This document shows, one piece after another, positions 1 through 9,590 of a stretch of 64,000 bases of DNA. The stretch is from positions 24,056 to 88,055 of the forward strand of contig NZ_MLGE02000009.1 in the NCBI RefSeq assembly GCF_001792775.2. Direction: 5' to 3'. A program made the position numbers and the translations under genes. The stretch is from Staphylococcus pseudintermedius. GTDB taxonomy: Bacteria > Bacillota > Bacilli > Staphylococcales > Staphylococcaceae. How positions within the stretch are numbered: the stretch's first letter is position 1; each line of letters begins with the position of its first letter. The notes beneath the pieces were generated by a model, which worked only from the letters and a program-made list of their open reading frames with translations, was not told the DNA's origin and ran no database searches.

Positions 1-77
1 TATACTCAATTAAAAGTGATAAATGGTTAGGCTATGTTAATGTTAATGCTACAAAATAGAAAATGGAGGTCTTTTTA

Positions 78-737
78 ATGAAGAAAACAATTTCAGTACT
101 TGGTCTAGGGCTATTAGCAACATTTTTTGTAAGTAACGAATCATATGCCGCAGAAACGATTCAAAACAATACGTCATCAAGTGAAACGAATCAAAATTCA
201 GATCAGACGCCGTTAGATCATTATATTCGAAAAGCAGATGGCACACTGGTTGAACCGAACGTGTACCCACATAAAGATTATGTAGAGAATGAAGGACCTT
301 TACCAGAGTTTAAATTTCAAGTTGACTCTAAGAAAGATTCATCTGATCCAAATCAAGCACCGTTAGATCATTATATTCGAAAAGCGGATGGCACGTTGGT
401 TGAACCGAATGTATATCCACACAAAGATTATGTCGAAAATGAAGGGCCTTTACCAGAGTTTAAATTTATGTATGCTGACAAACAAAATCATCATGACCAA
501 CAGAGTAAAAACAACAAGGATAAGCAGCGTGCAAATTACAGTGACAAAAAGCATAATGATCAGCCGGGTCATCCAAAAGCAGTCACGCCAGCTGTACAAC
601 ATGATAAAGCAGTCACTTCAAACGCTACTGTAAAAGCATTGCCAAACACAGGTGAATCTGATAAAACAACACAATTACCAATCGTATTATCATTGTTATC
701 TGTGGGGATTTTAGTTTTATTAAAATTGAGAAAATAA
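78..737 (+). CDS. LPXTG-anchored surface protein with two 50-residue repeats
   Basis: A 219-residue secreted, wall-anchored protein of unknown ligand. The sequence shows a Sec signal peptide (about residues 1-26, ending SYAAE, no YSIRK motif), two nearly identical tandem units with a 150-bp period (each containing DHYIRKADGTLVEP and ENEGPLPEFKF), a charged low-complexity stretch rich in K, N, D, H and Q, and a C-terminal sorting signal LPNTGESD followed by a hydrophobic segment and KLRK. An upstream in-frame ATG at 63 exists, but the GGAGG at 65-69 places the start at 78. It lies just before coiA, a position where staphylococci usually carry core genes, so it may be a lineage-specific insertion. 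The repeats suggest adhesion or binding of a host protein; this is inference. Confidence 0.85.
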   Translation: MKKTISVLGLGLLATFFVSNESYAAETIQNNTSSSETNQNSDQTPLDHYIRKADGTLVEPNVYPHKDYVENEGPLPEFKFQVDSKKDSSDPNQAPLDHYIRKADGTLVEPNVYPHKDYVENEGPLPEFKFMYADKQNHHDQQSKNNKDKQRANYSDKKHNDQPGHPKAVTPAVQHDKAVTSNATVKALPNTGESDKTTQLPIVLSLLSVGILVLLKLRK

Positions 738-763
738 ATAAAAGATAGATGTCTACATGAAAG

Positions 764-800
764 AAAGGGATGACCCTGTTTGCGTAGGGTTTTCTCTTCT
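764..800 (+). terminator. possible terminator of the surface protein gene
   Basis: An imperfect hairpin centred on ACCCT...AGGGT is flanked by partly complementary A-rich and T-rich arms and ends in a broken T tract. The stem is weak, so the call is tentative. Confidence 0.4.
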
Positions 801-902
801 TATTTTAACTGTTCATATGGCATGGTTGGACGTGTCAGATTATCATGTTATGCATATTGCTGCGTAAGTCGAGGTTAACTGGAAAACATATAGATAAAAA
901 TG

Positions 903-937
903 AGGTCAAGTGGTGTGTATCGCTTGGTCTTTTTTAT
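903..937 (+). terminator. rho-independent terminator upstream of coiA
   Basis: AGGTCAAGTG and CGCTTGGTCT pair with G-U wobbles around a short loop and are followed by TTTTTTATTT. It would separate upstream transcripts from coiA. Confidence 0.6.
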
Positions 938-1010
938 TTGCGAAAAAAATTCACCTTATTCCAAAGTAATTCTACAAATTTAAACGTGTAATAGGATGAG
1001 GTGAAAAGAG

Positions 1011-1976
1011 ATGTTAACAGCTTATAATGTACAATCACAACAAATTTTAGCAACACACGCACGTAAGGAAGAAGTGTATCATTGTCCAATTTGTAAAGAG
1101 GTATTGATTTTAAGGCAAGGGGTGCGAAAAGGTGCTCATTTTGCGCATTATCGGCATTCAATGGGGCATGTACATTTAAAAGGAGAATCTGTTCAGCACG
1201 CACGATGTAAAGCTGCTTTGTATGAACAACTTTGTAAGATTGATCCGGCAACACAATTGGAACCTTACATTAAAAAAATCACACAAATTCCAGATATGAT
1301 TTTCAGAGCATGGGCTATTGAGGTTCAACTGAGTTCCATTGCGATAAAGACGATGAGAGAGCGGACAGAAGGATTGCTAAGTGAGGGGTATCGTGTTTTA
1401 TGGTTAGCGAAAAAACCTCAAATGAAAAAGGGGCTTTATGTGTTATCGCAACTGCAACAACAATGTATCATCCCTTCTACAAAAACGTTGTATTGTATAG
1501 ATACGACTTCATGTGAGCTGTTCAGATTATCTCACATGATACCGATTACCGCAAAAACCTTTCATGGAGAGTTAACACCACTTTCTATTCAAGCATTCAG
1601 CCAAGCGTTACAACAGGACCCTCAGTATGACGTGATTATCAGAAAGTTGTCGACATCTCAAATTTTGAAATACATTCAACAATGTCGGCGTCAAAACAAT
1701 GTACTAGAGCCTACGCTGTCATTGATGTACCAAATGCGCATGTTAGACGAACAAGTTGTGAAAGTTACAGGCTTTTTATTTCCAGAACAAATATACATCC
1801 ATACGCATCCAGTGCTATGGCAACTGTACATATTGAAATGTCTTCAAGCAGGTATACCGAGTCATTCACTGTTGTTAAAGCAGTTGAAGTTTCGTCATTT
1901 TGCGGTAGAGGAGTGCGACCGTCAACAGATTATCAACCGGATCGTACAGCGCTATTTAAAACTTCTCAATTTGTAG
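1011..1976 (+). CDS. coiA: CoiA-like competence protein
   Basis: A 321-residue protein of the CoiA family, which in naturally transformable Firmicutes acts in competence after DNA uptake. The N-terminus has a zinc-finger-like CPICKEVLILRQG motif and an HFAHYRH segment, followed by the EVQLSS core of the nuclease-like domain. The start is an ATG behind a GAGGTG-type ribosome site. It sits upstream of pepF, as in other staphylococci. It is intact, but whether this species is naturally competent cannot be told from this region. Confidence 0.88.
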   Translation: MLTAYNVQSQQILATHARKEEVYHCPICKEVLILRQGVRKGAHFAHYRHSMGHVHLKGESVQHARCKAALYEQLCKIDPATQLEPYIKKITQIPDMIFRAWAIEVQLSSIAIKTMRERTEGLLSEGYRVLWLAKKPQMKKGLYVLSQLQQQCIIPSTKTLYCIDTTSCELFRLSHMIPITAKTFHGELTPLSIQAFSQALQQDPQYDVIIRKLSTSQILKYIQQCRRQNNVLEPTLSLMYQMRMLDEQVVKVTGFLFPEQIYIHTHPVLWQLYILKCLQAGIPSHSLLLKQLKFRHFAVEECDRQQIINRIVQRYLKLLNL

Positions 1977-2049
1977 GTATATAGAGTGCATTATTATGAG
2001 AAAAGTGAGAAAATAGGAGTGTTACACACATCACGAGGAGGAATTTATA

Positions 2050-3858
2050 ATGAGCCAACAATTGACAAGAGAACAACAAGAACAAAAGTATCCAGAATAT
2101 TCATGGGACCTCACGACGATTTTCGAAAGTGATGAGTCTTGGGAAGCAGCGTTTAAAACAGTTGAAAGCTATCTTGGCAAAGAAGAGCAATTCAAAGGTC
2201 ATTTAGGTGATGACGCCGAAACACTGTATCAAGCCCTTTCGTTAGAAGATGAAATTGAAACAGAACTTGAATCAGTTTATGTTTATGCACATTTAAAACA
2301 AGACCAAGATACAGCGAATGACAAGTACACAGGTTTTGAAGCGCGTGCACATCAATTAGCGATTAAATTAAGTTCGGCTTGGAGTTTCTTAGTACCGGAA
2401 TTACTTCAAATCGATGAAAAAACAATCGAATCTTACGTTGCTGAACATGAAGGATTAAAACGTTTCGAATTTGATTTGAACTTAATTAACCAAAAACGTC
2501 CGCACGTCTTAGATGCAGAAAAAGAAAAATTATTGACTGAAGCACAAGATGCGTTGTCTACGCCGAGCAATGTGTTCAGTATGTTTGATAATGCCGACTT
2601 AACTTTTGATGATGTAACAGACAAAGACGGTGAAAAGCATGCATTGACGCAAGGTTCATTCATTAAATATTTAGAGTCAGATGATCGTCTGTTACGTCAA
2701 TCAGCTTATGAAAACATGTATAAAGCCTATGGTAGCTATAACAATACATTAGCGGCAACATTAGCAGGTGAAGTAAAGAAACATGTGTTTAATGCACGTT
2801 CTCACAACTATAAGAGTGCAAGAGCACAAGCATTGGGGAACAATCATATTCCTGAAGCAGTATACGACAATCTCGTGAAAACAGTTCATGAATACTTACC
2901 ACTCTTACATCGTTACACAAAATTAAGAAAAGAATTACTCGGTGTCGATGATTTGAAAATGTACGATATGTATACGCCAATGGTGAAAGACATCAAGTTT
3001 GAAATGCCTTATGACGAAGCGGTTGAGTGGATGTTAAAAGGCCTTGAACCGATGGGCGAAGAATACTTAAAAGTCATTAAAGAAGGTTTGAATAACCGAT
3101 GGGTCGACGTTTATGAAAACAAAGGTAAACGTTCAGGTGCCTATTCATCAGGTTCACACAAAACCAATCCATTCATTTTATTAAACTGGTCTGACACGGT
3201 CTCTGACTTATATACGTTAGTACATGAATTCGGTCATTCAGCGCACAGCTATTTCAGCCGTAAAAACCAACCATCCAATATGAGCGGTTATTCTATTTTT
3301 GTAGCGGAAGTGGCGTCTACATGTAATGAAGCGTTATTAAGCCACTACATGGAGCAAAATTTAGATGACAAGCGTCGTTTACTGTTGCTCAACCAAGAAT
3401 TAGAACGTTTCCGTGCAACGTTATTCCGTCAAACAATGTTTGCAGAATTTGAACATAAAATCCATCAAATTGAAGAAGCAGGGGAACCATTAACAGCAAC
3501 ACGTATGAACGAAGAATATGCTGCATTAAACCGTCAATATTTCGGTGATACTGTTGAAACAGATGAGTATATTAGTAAAGAATGGTCGCGTATTCCGCAT
3601 TTCTATATGAACTATTACGTCTATCAATATGCGACAGGTTACAGTGCAGCACAAAGTTTAAGTCATCAAATTTTGACTGAAGGTGCACCTGCTGTTGAAC
3701 GTTATATCAATGAATTCTTGAAAAAAGGAAGCTCAAATTATCCAATCGAAATTTTGAAAAATGCCGGTGTCGATATGACAACACCAGGTCCAATTGAGGA
3801 TGCATGTAAAGTGTTTGAACAAAAATTAGACGCTTTTGAAAAATTAATGAAAGCTTGA
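2050..3858 (+). CDS. pepF: oligoendopeptidase F
   Basis: A 602-residue M3-family zinc metallopeptidase that cleaves peptides of about 7-17 residues in the cytoplasm. The zinc motif HEFGHSAHS lies near residue 393, with the downstream glutamate in VAEVAS, and the length matches the family. An excellent GAGGAGG site precedes the ATG. It follows coiA by about 70 bp and may be cotranscribed; a strong terminator lies about 170 bp downstream. Confidence 0.95.
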   Translation: MSQQLTREQQEQKYPEYSWDLTTIFESDESWEAAFKTVESYLGKEEQFKGHLGDDAETLYQALSLEDEIETELESVYVYAHLKQDQDTANDKYTGFEARAHQLAIKLSSAWSFLVPELLQIDEKTIESYVAEHEGLKRFEFDLNLINQKRPHVLDAEKEKLLTEAQDALSTPSNVFSMFDNADLTFDDVTDKDGEKHALTQGSFIKYLESDDRLLRQSAYENMYKAYGSYNNTLAATLAGEVKKHVFNARSHNYKSARAQALGNNHIPEAVYDNLVKTVHEYLPLLHRYTKLRKELLGVDDLKMYDMYTPMVKDIKFEMPYDEAVEWMLKGLEPMGEEYLKVIKEGLNNRWVDVYENKGKRSGAYSSGSHKTNPFILLNWSDTVSDLYTLVHEFGHSAHSYFSRKNQPSNMSGYSIFVAEVASTCNEALLSHYMEQNLDDKRRLLLLNQELERFRATLFRQTMFAEFEHKIHQIEEAGEPLTATRMNEEYAALNRQYFGDTVETDEYISKEWSRIPHFYMNYYVYQYATGYSAAQSLSHQILTEGAPAVERYINEFLKKGSSNYPIEILKNAGVDMTTPGPIEDACKVFEQKLDAFEKLMKA

Positions 3859-4028
3859 GGATGCTGAATCCGTTTACAATATGTCAGATTTGTGAAAGTT
3901 TTAATTTCTGGGTTTAAATGGGTTGAAACAACATCACACACGTGATATATTATGAACATGAAATTAATCACATTACAAACATACCCCTTTGTTTGAAGTG
4001 AAAAATTTCTCCCATCCCCTTTGTTTAG

Positions 4029-4054
4029 CGCCGTGTCAAAACACGGCGTTTTTT
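4029..4054 (+). terminator. terminator of coiA-pepF
   Basis: A perfect 8-bp stem CGCCGTGT/ACACGGCG with a four-base loop is followed by six T residues. Confidence 0.9.
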
Positions 4055-4554
4055 AATGCTTTCATTTCCTGTTTATTTACAATAATTCCCATATATGCGA
4101 CGTTCAAAATCATTGATATTCCACTTAAACAACAAAATATTCCGTTTATAGCTGTATCTATCTAACTTATGAGTAGTGTGCTATATAAAAAGGGAGAGGG
4201 AGATATTGAGACATTTAAAGACAGTATCAAGTTAGGTCCAATATAGTGTTATTTATTAATCCTTCTTTGGTTAGCGATAAAAAATATGTGAACCTTTTAT
4301 TAGAGACGATTTAGCTTCACTTTGATTTACCCATCATACAAATATATCCAAATAATAACTAGAATATTTAGTGAAACGTACATATTCCTACTATAAAACT
4401 GTACAATAGAGTTGACTAATGAATTAACGGAGAACCGTTTTTTTAATAGAGAATTTATAGAGACTGTATCAAACCATTAGAACAATGCTTGTCATTAAAG
4501 CATCGATGATAGCAACAGACATAACGTCACTTTTGCTTTGAGGAGGTCGTTGGT
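4055..4554. other. AT-rich intergenic stretch without a recognisable gene
   Basis: About 500 bp between the pepF terminator and the next gene. I see no long reading frame, RNA gene or clear repeat. Its only clear feature is the strong GAGGAGG ribosome site just before 4555. The length suggests inserted or decayed sequence. Confidence 0.5.
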
Positions 4555-5283
4555 ATGCGGATTTTGGCAATTTTAATATATCTTTTAGTGGTACTCATAA
4601 GGTTGAACATCGTAAATACGCCCTATCTAGATGAGAATACAAAAAGTCTTATTTTCATATTCATGACGTTGTTAGTGCCGACGTTTATTATTAGGCCGCT
4701 TTTTAATAAGAATACTAAAAACCTAATACCTTTAGACTATAAGGAACTGGAAGCGTCTGTAGAATTACCTCAAGGAACGAAAATGTATACGAAAGCATCA
4801 CTACTTCTTAAAAGTGTATATGTTAAAGGTGACCGTTCTAAAAGTAGTATTGTGCTAAATCCTGAATTAATTGAAAAAGTCGATATTGATGAATTGAGAT
4901 TTCTTATATATCATGAGGTGTGCCATATTAAAAATAATGACATCACTAAAAACCAATTATTTCGTGCATTGAGTTATGGTGTTTTACCTTTTTTACTTGT
5001 TTTCATTTCTGGGTTCATAGAATTTAAATCTATGAATCTCTTTATCGCTTATATTGTATTGGCAGTCATCATCTATTTGAGTGGTATGCTCTTATATTTT
5101 CTTCGCATCAGACATAGAGAATTAAAGTGTGACAGCTATGCAAGCATCCATACAAGCAGTGCAACCGGTATTCGTGCATTGATGACATTAAAAAGATTAG
5201 GGATTTTAAAGGATACAAAATTAGTTTTGTTTGCGAGCCACCCCAATTTAGATAAGAGAATACAAAATCTTAAAAATAGCTGA
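4555..5283 (+). CDS. membrane-embedded M48/M56-type zinc peptidase
   Basis: A 242-residue putative membrane protease. The sequence shows two N-terminal hydrophobic segments (about residues 1-20 and 32-50), a zinc-binding HEVCH motif near residue 121 and two further hydrophobic segments (about 142-185). A later ELKCDSYAS segment may supply the third zinc ligand, as the ExxxD motif does in M48 and M56 (BlaR1/HtpX-like) enzymes. A strong GAGGAGG site precedes the ATG. It stands alone between its own terminator and that of pepF. I do not know its substrate. Related small enzymes occur as antirepressor or bacteriocin-processing proteases, but no partner repressor or peptide gene is adjacent. Confidence 0.7.
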   Translation: MRILAILIYLLVVLIRLNIVNTPYLDENTKSLIFIFMTLLVPTFIIRPLFNKNTKNLIPLDYKELEASVELPQGTKMYTKASLLLKSVYVKGDRSKSSIVLNPELIEKVDIDELRFLIYHEVCHIKNNDITKNQLFRALSYGVLPFLLVFISGFIEFKSMNLFIAYIVLAVIIYLSGMLLYFLRIRHRELKCDSYASIHTSSATGIRALMTLKRLGILKDTKLVLFASHPNLDKRIQNLKNS

Positions 5284-5330
5284 AATACGAATTGAAATCA
5301 AAAAAACAATAGCTCATAAAATGTAAAAAC

Positions 5331-5377
5331 GCCTCGGATCTGTGTAGCAACTATCATTTCATAGATTCGAGGCTTTA
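5331..5377 (+). terminator. terminator of the membrane peptidase gene
   Basis: GCCTCGGATCTGTG pairs with CATAGATTCGAGGC at 12 of 14 positions and is followed by a short T-rich tail. Confidence 0.65.
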
Positions 5378-5501
5378 TTGATGTTGTCTCGTAGGTGGTT
5401 CCAAGGATAATTTTAAAATGAATGACATACGGAAAATATAAAAGAGAGGGCGCTTAAAATAAAACATAGTGCTCATAATTTTTAATTGACACTAAAGTAA
5501 A

Positions 5502-5532
5502 AAGAGGCTCCCCACAAACGAGACACCTCTTT
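5502..5532 (-). terminator. terminator of spxH
   Basis: An AAAGAGG...CCTCTTT inverted repeat overlaps the spxH stop codon and is followed on the reverse strand by a T run. Confidence 0.6.
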
Positions 5533-6319
5533 ACATTATCGACTTCCAGAATTCACCGTCTGGATAATTCAATTTTCTTACTTTCTGTTGCAACATTAAT
5601 TTCTTTAACTCTTTTTGCAACGTTTTTTCCGGCCATTCATAAATAGTGAGTAACTCTTCCTCAGTCACCAGTTGCTTTTGTTGAATATACTCGCATAATT
5701 TTGGTGGTAAGCTTTTTTCTATAGGTGATCCCATCATTTCGTTAATGATATACGTATAAATATGGTACGGATAAAGCCCTTCCACTTTTAGCCCTTCAGC
5801 TTGAATATCCTCATTAAAAAAAACTAAAGAAGGGGCTTGTTCGACTTCCATTTCTCGTGCGATATGGAGGTCGACTTTCAAACTCTCACGCAATTGTCCA
5901 TTTTTTAAATCGTCAAGGTAAACATCATAATCCAGCCCAGCATTAATAATACATTTTGCAATCATGTCTTCTGTTACAATATCGCGTTTCGGTATAATTT
6001 CATTTTGAATGAGATGCATAAAACGATGCGCACGTGCACGACCTTGGAGCTCTGCTGCTTTAAAGGCGAGTGCAATATTGTCTCGATCTGATGTACTTTG
6101 TGCCTGACATTTCGTGAGTACCCGCAATGATGGGTTTAAAATATGACGAATACGGATATATTGATGATATTCAATTCTTAACTTTGACAAAACGGCCGAT
6201 AGCTTAAAACTGTCTTTGTCAAATGGATCAAAAAAAGAATAGATTTCGATCTTACTGACAGGTGAAAGATTTGAATCTTCACGACAAGTATTTACAATAG
6301 CTCTCAATTCTTTCGTCAT
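5531..6319 (-). CDS. spxH: SpxH/YjbH, adaptor for ClpXP degradation of Spx
   Basis: A 262-residue DsbA-like thioredoxin-fold adaptor. In staphylococci and Bacillus it presents the stress regulator Spx to ClpXP, and its loss alters oxidative-stress and antibiotic tolerance. The N-terminal FFDPF segment that holds a cysteine in the S. aureus protein here reads DPFDKDSF, so that thiol is absent. The conserved EQAPSLVFF and KVEGLYPYHIYTYIINE stretches are present. It lies 16 bp behind the truncated haemoglobin gene on the same strand, an arrangement conserved in Firmicutes. Confidence 0.9.
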   Translation of the reverse strand: MTKELRAIVNTCREDSNLSPVSKIEIYSFFDPFDKDSFKLSAVLSKLRIEYHQYIRIRHILNPSLRVLTKCQAQSTSDRDNIALAFKAAELQGRARAHRFMHLIQNEIIPKRDIVTEDMIAKCIINAGLDYDVYLDDLKNGQLRESLKVDLHIAREMEVEQAPSLVFFNEDIQAEGLKVEGLYPYHIYTYIINEMMGSPIEKSLPPKLCEYIQQKQLVTEEELLTIYEWPEKTLQKELKKLMLQQKVRKLNYPDGEFWKSIM

Positions 6320-6335
6320 GTAATTTCACCTACAA

Positions 6336-6707
6336 TTAATTTTCTATATTGACCATGTGATTTGCTGTTAAACGTAATCTTTCGTACAAATAATCGCCCG
6401 CACCATGAGGAAGTTGGGCGTGCGTGATGGCAGTATGCATATTTTCAAGCCAAGCCTCTTTCGCTTTGTCATCGATAGGAAAAGGCAAATGGCGCATTCT
6501 TAACATCGGGTGGCCATGCTCTTGGGTATATAAGTCAGGTCCCCCTAAAAATTGCGTTAAAAACTGTTTTTGTTTACGTGCTGTTTCTGCAAAATCACCT
6601 GGAAACAAATGATTAATACGATTATCCTGTTCTACAAGGCTATAGAAGTGATCAATCAGCTGATAGAGCCTTTCTTGTCCAATCACTTCATAAGGCGTTT
6701 GTGTCAT
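6336..6707 (-). CDS. yjbI: truncated haemoglobin YjbI
   Basis: A 123-residue group II truncated globin. The proximal-histidine region reads GHPMLRMRHLPF, and YEVIGQERLYQLIDHFY forms the start of the fold. Such globins bind oxygen or nitric oxide and accompany yjbH in Firmicutes. It is the first gene of the yjbI-spxH pair. The ribosome site GCGGTG lies just before the ATG. Confidence 0.9.
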   Translation of the reverse strand: MTQTPYEVIGQERLYQLIDHFYSLVEQDNRINHLFPGDFAETARKQKQFLTQFLGGPDLYTQEHGHPMLRMRHLPFPIDDKAKEAWLENMHTAITHAQLPHGAGDYLYERLRLTANHMVNIEN

Positions 6708-7054
6708 TTATATCACCGCTCATATGACTTATTATATATAAATCATAACATGAATTTTTACATTTCAAAGCAAAAACACTTACATACAAGATGTTTCGTG
6801 TTTGTAGCTGTACTGAATAGGATTTTTGGACAAATTGAAGGTACAAGATGACAATTTTTAAACGTACAAAAATTACCACCTACTTTGAACTCAACGTCAT
6901 TCAATAGATTGAAATTAAGCTAAGTCATATTGCTTAACATCGTACATCACTTTATCCTCATCGTTCACTTTCAAATGTTATTTTTATTATTTTACAGTTT
7001 ATGAAATAAGAGATAAAGAAAAACGCATAATTTGCTATAAAGCTTTTAAGTTTT
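6708..7054. other. AT-rich intergenic stretch upstream of yjbI
   Basis: About 350 bp between the yjbI start and the yjbK stop, both genes being on the reverse strand. It must hold the yjbI-spxH promoter, but I could not pick a convincing -35/-10 pair. No conserved coding frame was seen. Confidence 0.4.
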
Positions 7055-7636
7055 TTATTGAAGTTTGCGTTGATATTCGAAAAAACGTTGCACTTTATTT
7101 TTCGGGACAACGGGTGATAATTTCAGCTGCGCCAATAAATTGTTAAAAGCTTGTTGACCGGCTTCGAAATCACGTACTTCAAACTCAAGTTCATAATCTT
7201 CAGTGCCTAAGTAAAGACTATGGTCAAGTACGAGTAACCCTTCGTCTGTCTGTGTTTCTAATCGATACGTCGTTAAAGCACCTAAAATTTTTAGTGCATC
7301 TAATTGAACGTGGCGCTGTTCAAGAACTTCACGTATGTCGTCATCGATATCAGAAGGTTTAAGTGTCATATTTTCTGCTGGTTGCATGTGGAATTGCGCA
7401 TTATATTCTAACAGACCAACTGTGTCAGGGACTTTTAATGTCAGTTCAAAAGTACCGTCAGCCTTTTCACGAATACGCAATGCCATTTTTTGAGATTGTA
7501 TTTGAAAATCAACCGTATCGATATAGTAATTGACTTGTTTAAAAGGGGTCTGACCTTTGAAATGTTGTGTTTTGATAGATACATAACTGTCTGCGTCCAA
7601 TAATTGTTTAAATTCTATTTCACGTTCGATTGCCAA
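7055..7636 (-). CDS. yjbK: CYTH-domain protein YjbK
   Basis: About 193 residues of the CYTH (adenylate cyclase/thiamine triphosphatase) superfamily. The signature EIEFKQLL is at the N-terminus, with alternating basic and acidic strands such as LRIREKADGTFELTLK and YELEFEVRDF that line the tunnel binding triphosphates and metal. The likely start is the TTG at 7636, eight bases after AAGGAG; an upstream GTG at 7645 overlaps that site. It is divergent from the yjbL-relQ operon, whose small-alarmone synthetase is a common neighbour. Its in vivo substrate is not established here. Confidence 0.85.
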   Translation of the reverse strand: MAIEREIEFKQLLDADSYVSIKTQHFKGQTPFKQVNYYIDTVDFQIQSQKMALRIREKADGTFELTLKVPDTVGLLEYNAQFHMQPAENMTLKPSDIDDDIREVLEQRHVQLDALKILGALTTYRLETQTDEGLLVLDHSLYLGTEDYELEFEVRDFEAGQQAFNNLLAQLKLSPVVPKNKVQRFFEYQRKLQ

Positions 7637-7766
7637 TGAAATCACTCCTTATGCCATATTATGCCGAATTGAAACTTGATTGAAAAGTATTTAGAATAGG
7701 GTAGAGTTCACCAATGAGAGTGCGCGTGAATTGTGTTAAAATGTTAGGTGATGAGGAGGAAAGTAT

Positions 7767-8114
7767 ATGCGTATTTATGTCAACGAAGTAAAAATTCAAC
7801 ATAACCGTATTTTATGCTATACGGATCAACCTACAGAAGGTCTAACAGAAGTCGGGCAAATGCTCGCCGATAGTGACCGTCATGCTTTTGTTTATTTATT
7901 AGACGATGGCTCTTCATTCTCATACTTATTGTTTGTAGAAGAAACTTGGTCAATGCTTCACGAACATCGAGATAAAGAGATAGTCATTAATGATTCCTTA
8001 ACGCTCACAAAGTTTTCTGAGGAATTAGATTACCTGCTCGATAATATTAAAGGTAATTCAAACTATGGGAAAGCATTTGTGTCTGCTGTTGAAGAAACAT
8101 TTGAACTCGAATGA
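7767..8114 (+). CDS. UPF0738 family protein (YjbL-like)
   Basis: A 115-residue cytoplasmic protein of unknown function that belongs by position and sequence to the UPF0738 family found ahead of relQ in staphylococci. It has no signal peptide or membrane segment and is acidic overall. A strong GAGGAGG site precedes the ATG, and relQ follows after 16 bp, so it heads the relQ-nadK-rluD-mgtE operon. Confidence 0.8.
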   Translation: MRIYVNEVKIQHNRILCYTDQPTEGLTEVGQMLADSDRHAFVYLLDDGSSFSYLLFVEETWSMLHEHRDKEIVINDSLTLTKFSEELDYLLDNIKGNSNYGKAFVSAVEETFELE

Positions 8115-8130
8115 AGCGGAGTGAGGTAAG

Positions 8131-8769
8131 ATGAACCAATGGGAAATTTTTCTAGCACCCTATCAACAAGCTATAGATGAATTAAAAGTGAAATTAAAAG
8201 GTTTGCGCAAACAATATCAAGTGAATGAACATAACTCACCGATTGAATTTGTCACGGGTCGCGTCAAACCGATTTCGAGTATTGTTGATAAGGCGAATAA
8301 AAGGGGTATTGCATTCGATTGTCTGCGTGAAGAGATGTATGATATTGCGGGACTTCGAATGATGTGTCAATTTGTGGATGATATTGATATTGTCGTCGAG
8401 CTATTGCGTCAACGAAAAGATTTCAAAGTGATTGAAGAGCGCGACTACATTAGCAATACGAAACAAAGTGGTTACCGTTCATACCATGTGATTATCGATT
8501 ATCCTATTGAAACATTAGATGGAACGAAATCGATACTCGCGGAAATTCAAATTCGGACACTCGCAATGAACTTTTGGGCGACGATTGAACATACATTGCG
8601 TTATAAATATGATGGAGACTATCCACCAGAAATTCAAACGAGACTCGAACGTGCCGCTGAAGCCGCTTTTCTTTTAGATGAAGAAATGTCTGAAATCAAA
8701 GAAGAAATTCAAGAGGCACAAAAGTACTATTCTAAAAAGCGTGCCAGCAAGCATGATCATGATGATTGA
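8131..8769 (+). CDS. relQ: small alarmone synthetase RelQ
   Basis: A 212-residue (p)ppGpp synthetase with only the synthetase domain. It shows the RelA/SpoT synthetase motifs RMMCQFVDDIDIVVELL, SGYRSYHVII and the EIQIRT substrate-binding segment. It makes pppGpp/ppGpp from ATP and GTP or GDP, typically under cell-wall stress, and acts as a tetramer in the family. It is followed after 11 bp by NAD kinase, the usual staphylococcal order. Confidence 0.95.
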   Translation: MNQWEIFLAPYQQAIDELKVKLKGLRKQYQVNEHNSPIEFVTGRVKPISSIVDKANKRGIAFDCLREEMYDIAGLRMMCQFVDDIDIVVELLRQRKDFKVIEERDYISNTKQSGYRSYHVIIDYPIETLDGTKSILAEIQIRTLAMNFWATIEHTLRYKYDGDYPPEIQTRLERAAEAAFLLDEEMSEIKEEIQEAQKYYSKKRASKHDHDD

Positions 8770-8780
8770 GGTGTGTATAA

Positions 8781-9590
8781 ATGCGTTACGTTATTTTATC
8801 TAAGGGAGATCCTAAATCAGAAGCATTGAAGCATAAAATGATGTGTCACATGCAAGACTTTAATATGATAGAGGATGCTGAAAACCCTGAAATTGTTATT
8901 TCTGTCGGTGGTGATGGCACTTTACTTCAAGCGTTCCACCATTATAGCCATATGTTGTCACGTTGCGCATTTGTCGGGATACATACAGGGCATCTCGGTT
9001 TTTATGCAGATTGGCTCCCTCATGAAGTTGAAAAGTTGGTCATCGCGATTAATAAAGCTGAGTTTCAAGTGATTGAATACCCTTTGTTAGAGGTGATTGT
9101 CCGTTATAATGATGAAGGGTATGAAACACGTTATCTTGCATTAAATGAAGCAACTATGAAAACTGAAAATGGCAGTACGCTAGTCGTAGATATTGATATT
9201 CGTGGTCAACATTTTGAACGTTTTAGAGGCGACGGGTTGTGTGTTTCTACGCCATCAGGTTCGACGGCCTATAACAAAGCGTTAGGTGGGGCGCTCATTC
9301 ATCCGTCATTAGAAGCGATTCAGTTGACTGAGATTGCGTCGATTAATAATAGAGTATTCCGTACAGTCGGATCACCACTCGTATTGCCTAAACACCATAC
9401 ATGTCATGTCAAACCGGTTGATCACGGTACGATTTTGTCAACTGTCGATCATATTAGCGTCAAACATAAAAATGTGAACGCTGTCCAATACCGCGTCGCC
9501 AATGAAAAAGTACGATTTGCACGTTTTAGACCTTTCCCATTTTGGAAACGTGTGCATGATTCGTTCATTTCTAGTGGTGAATCATTGTGA
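8781..9590 (+). CDS. nadK: NAD kinase
   Basis: A 269-residue ATP-NAD kinase that makes NADP. The diagnostic [11 protein letters not shown] motif lies near residue 44, with [11 protein letters not shown] and the [14 protein letters not shown] nucleotide-binding loop downstream. It is cotranscribed with relQ and its stop overlaps the GTG start of the pseudouridine synthase gene by four bases. Confidence 0.96.
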   Translation: MRYVILSKGDPKSEALKHKMMCHMQDFNMIEDAENPEIVISVGGDGTLLQAFHHYSHMLSRCAFVGIHTGHLGFYADWLPHEVEKLVIAINKAEFQVIEYPLLEVIVRYNDEGYETRYLALNEATMKTENGSTLVVDIDIRGQHFERFRGDGLCVSTPSGSTAYNKALGGALIHPSLEAIQLTEIASINNRVFRTVGSPLVLPKHHTCHVKPVDHGTILSTVDHISVKHKNVNAVQYRVANEKVRFARFRPFPFWKRVHDSFISSGESL

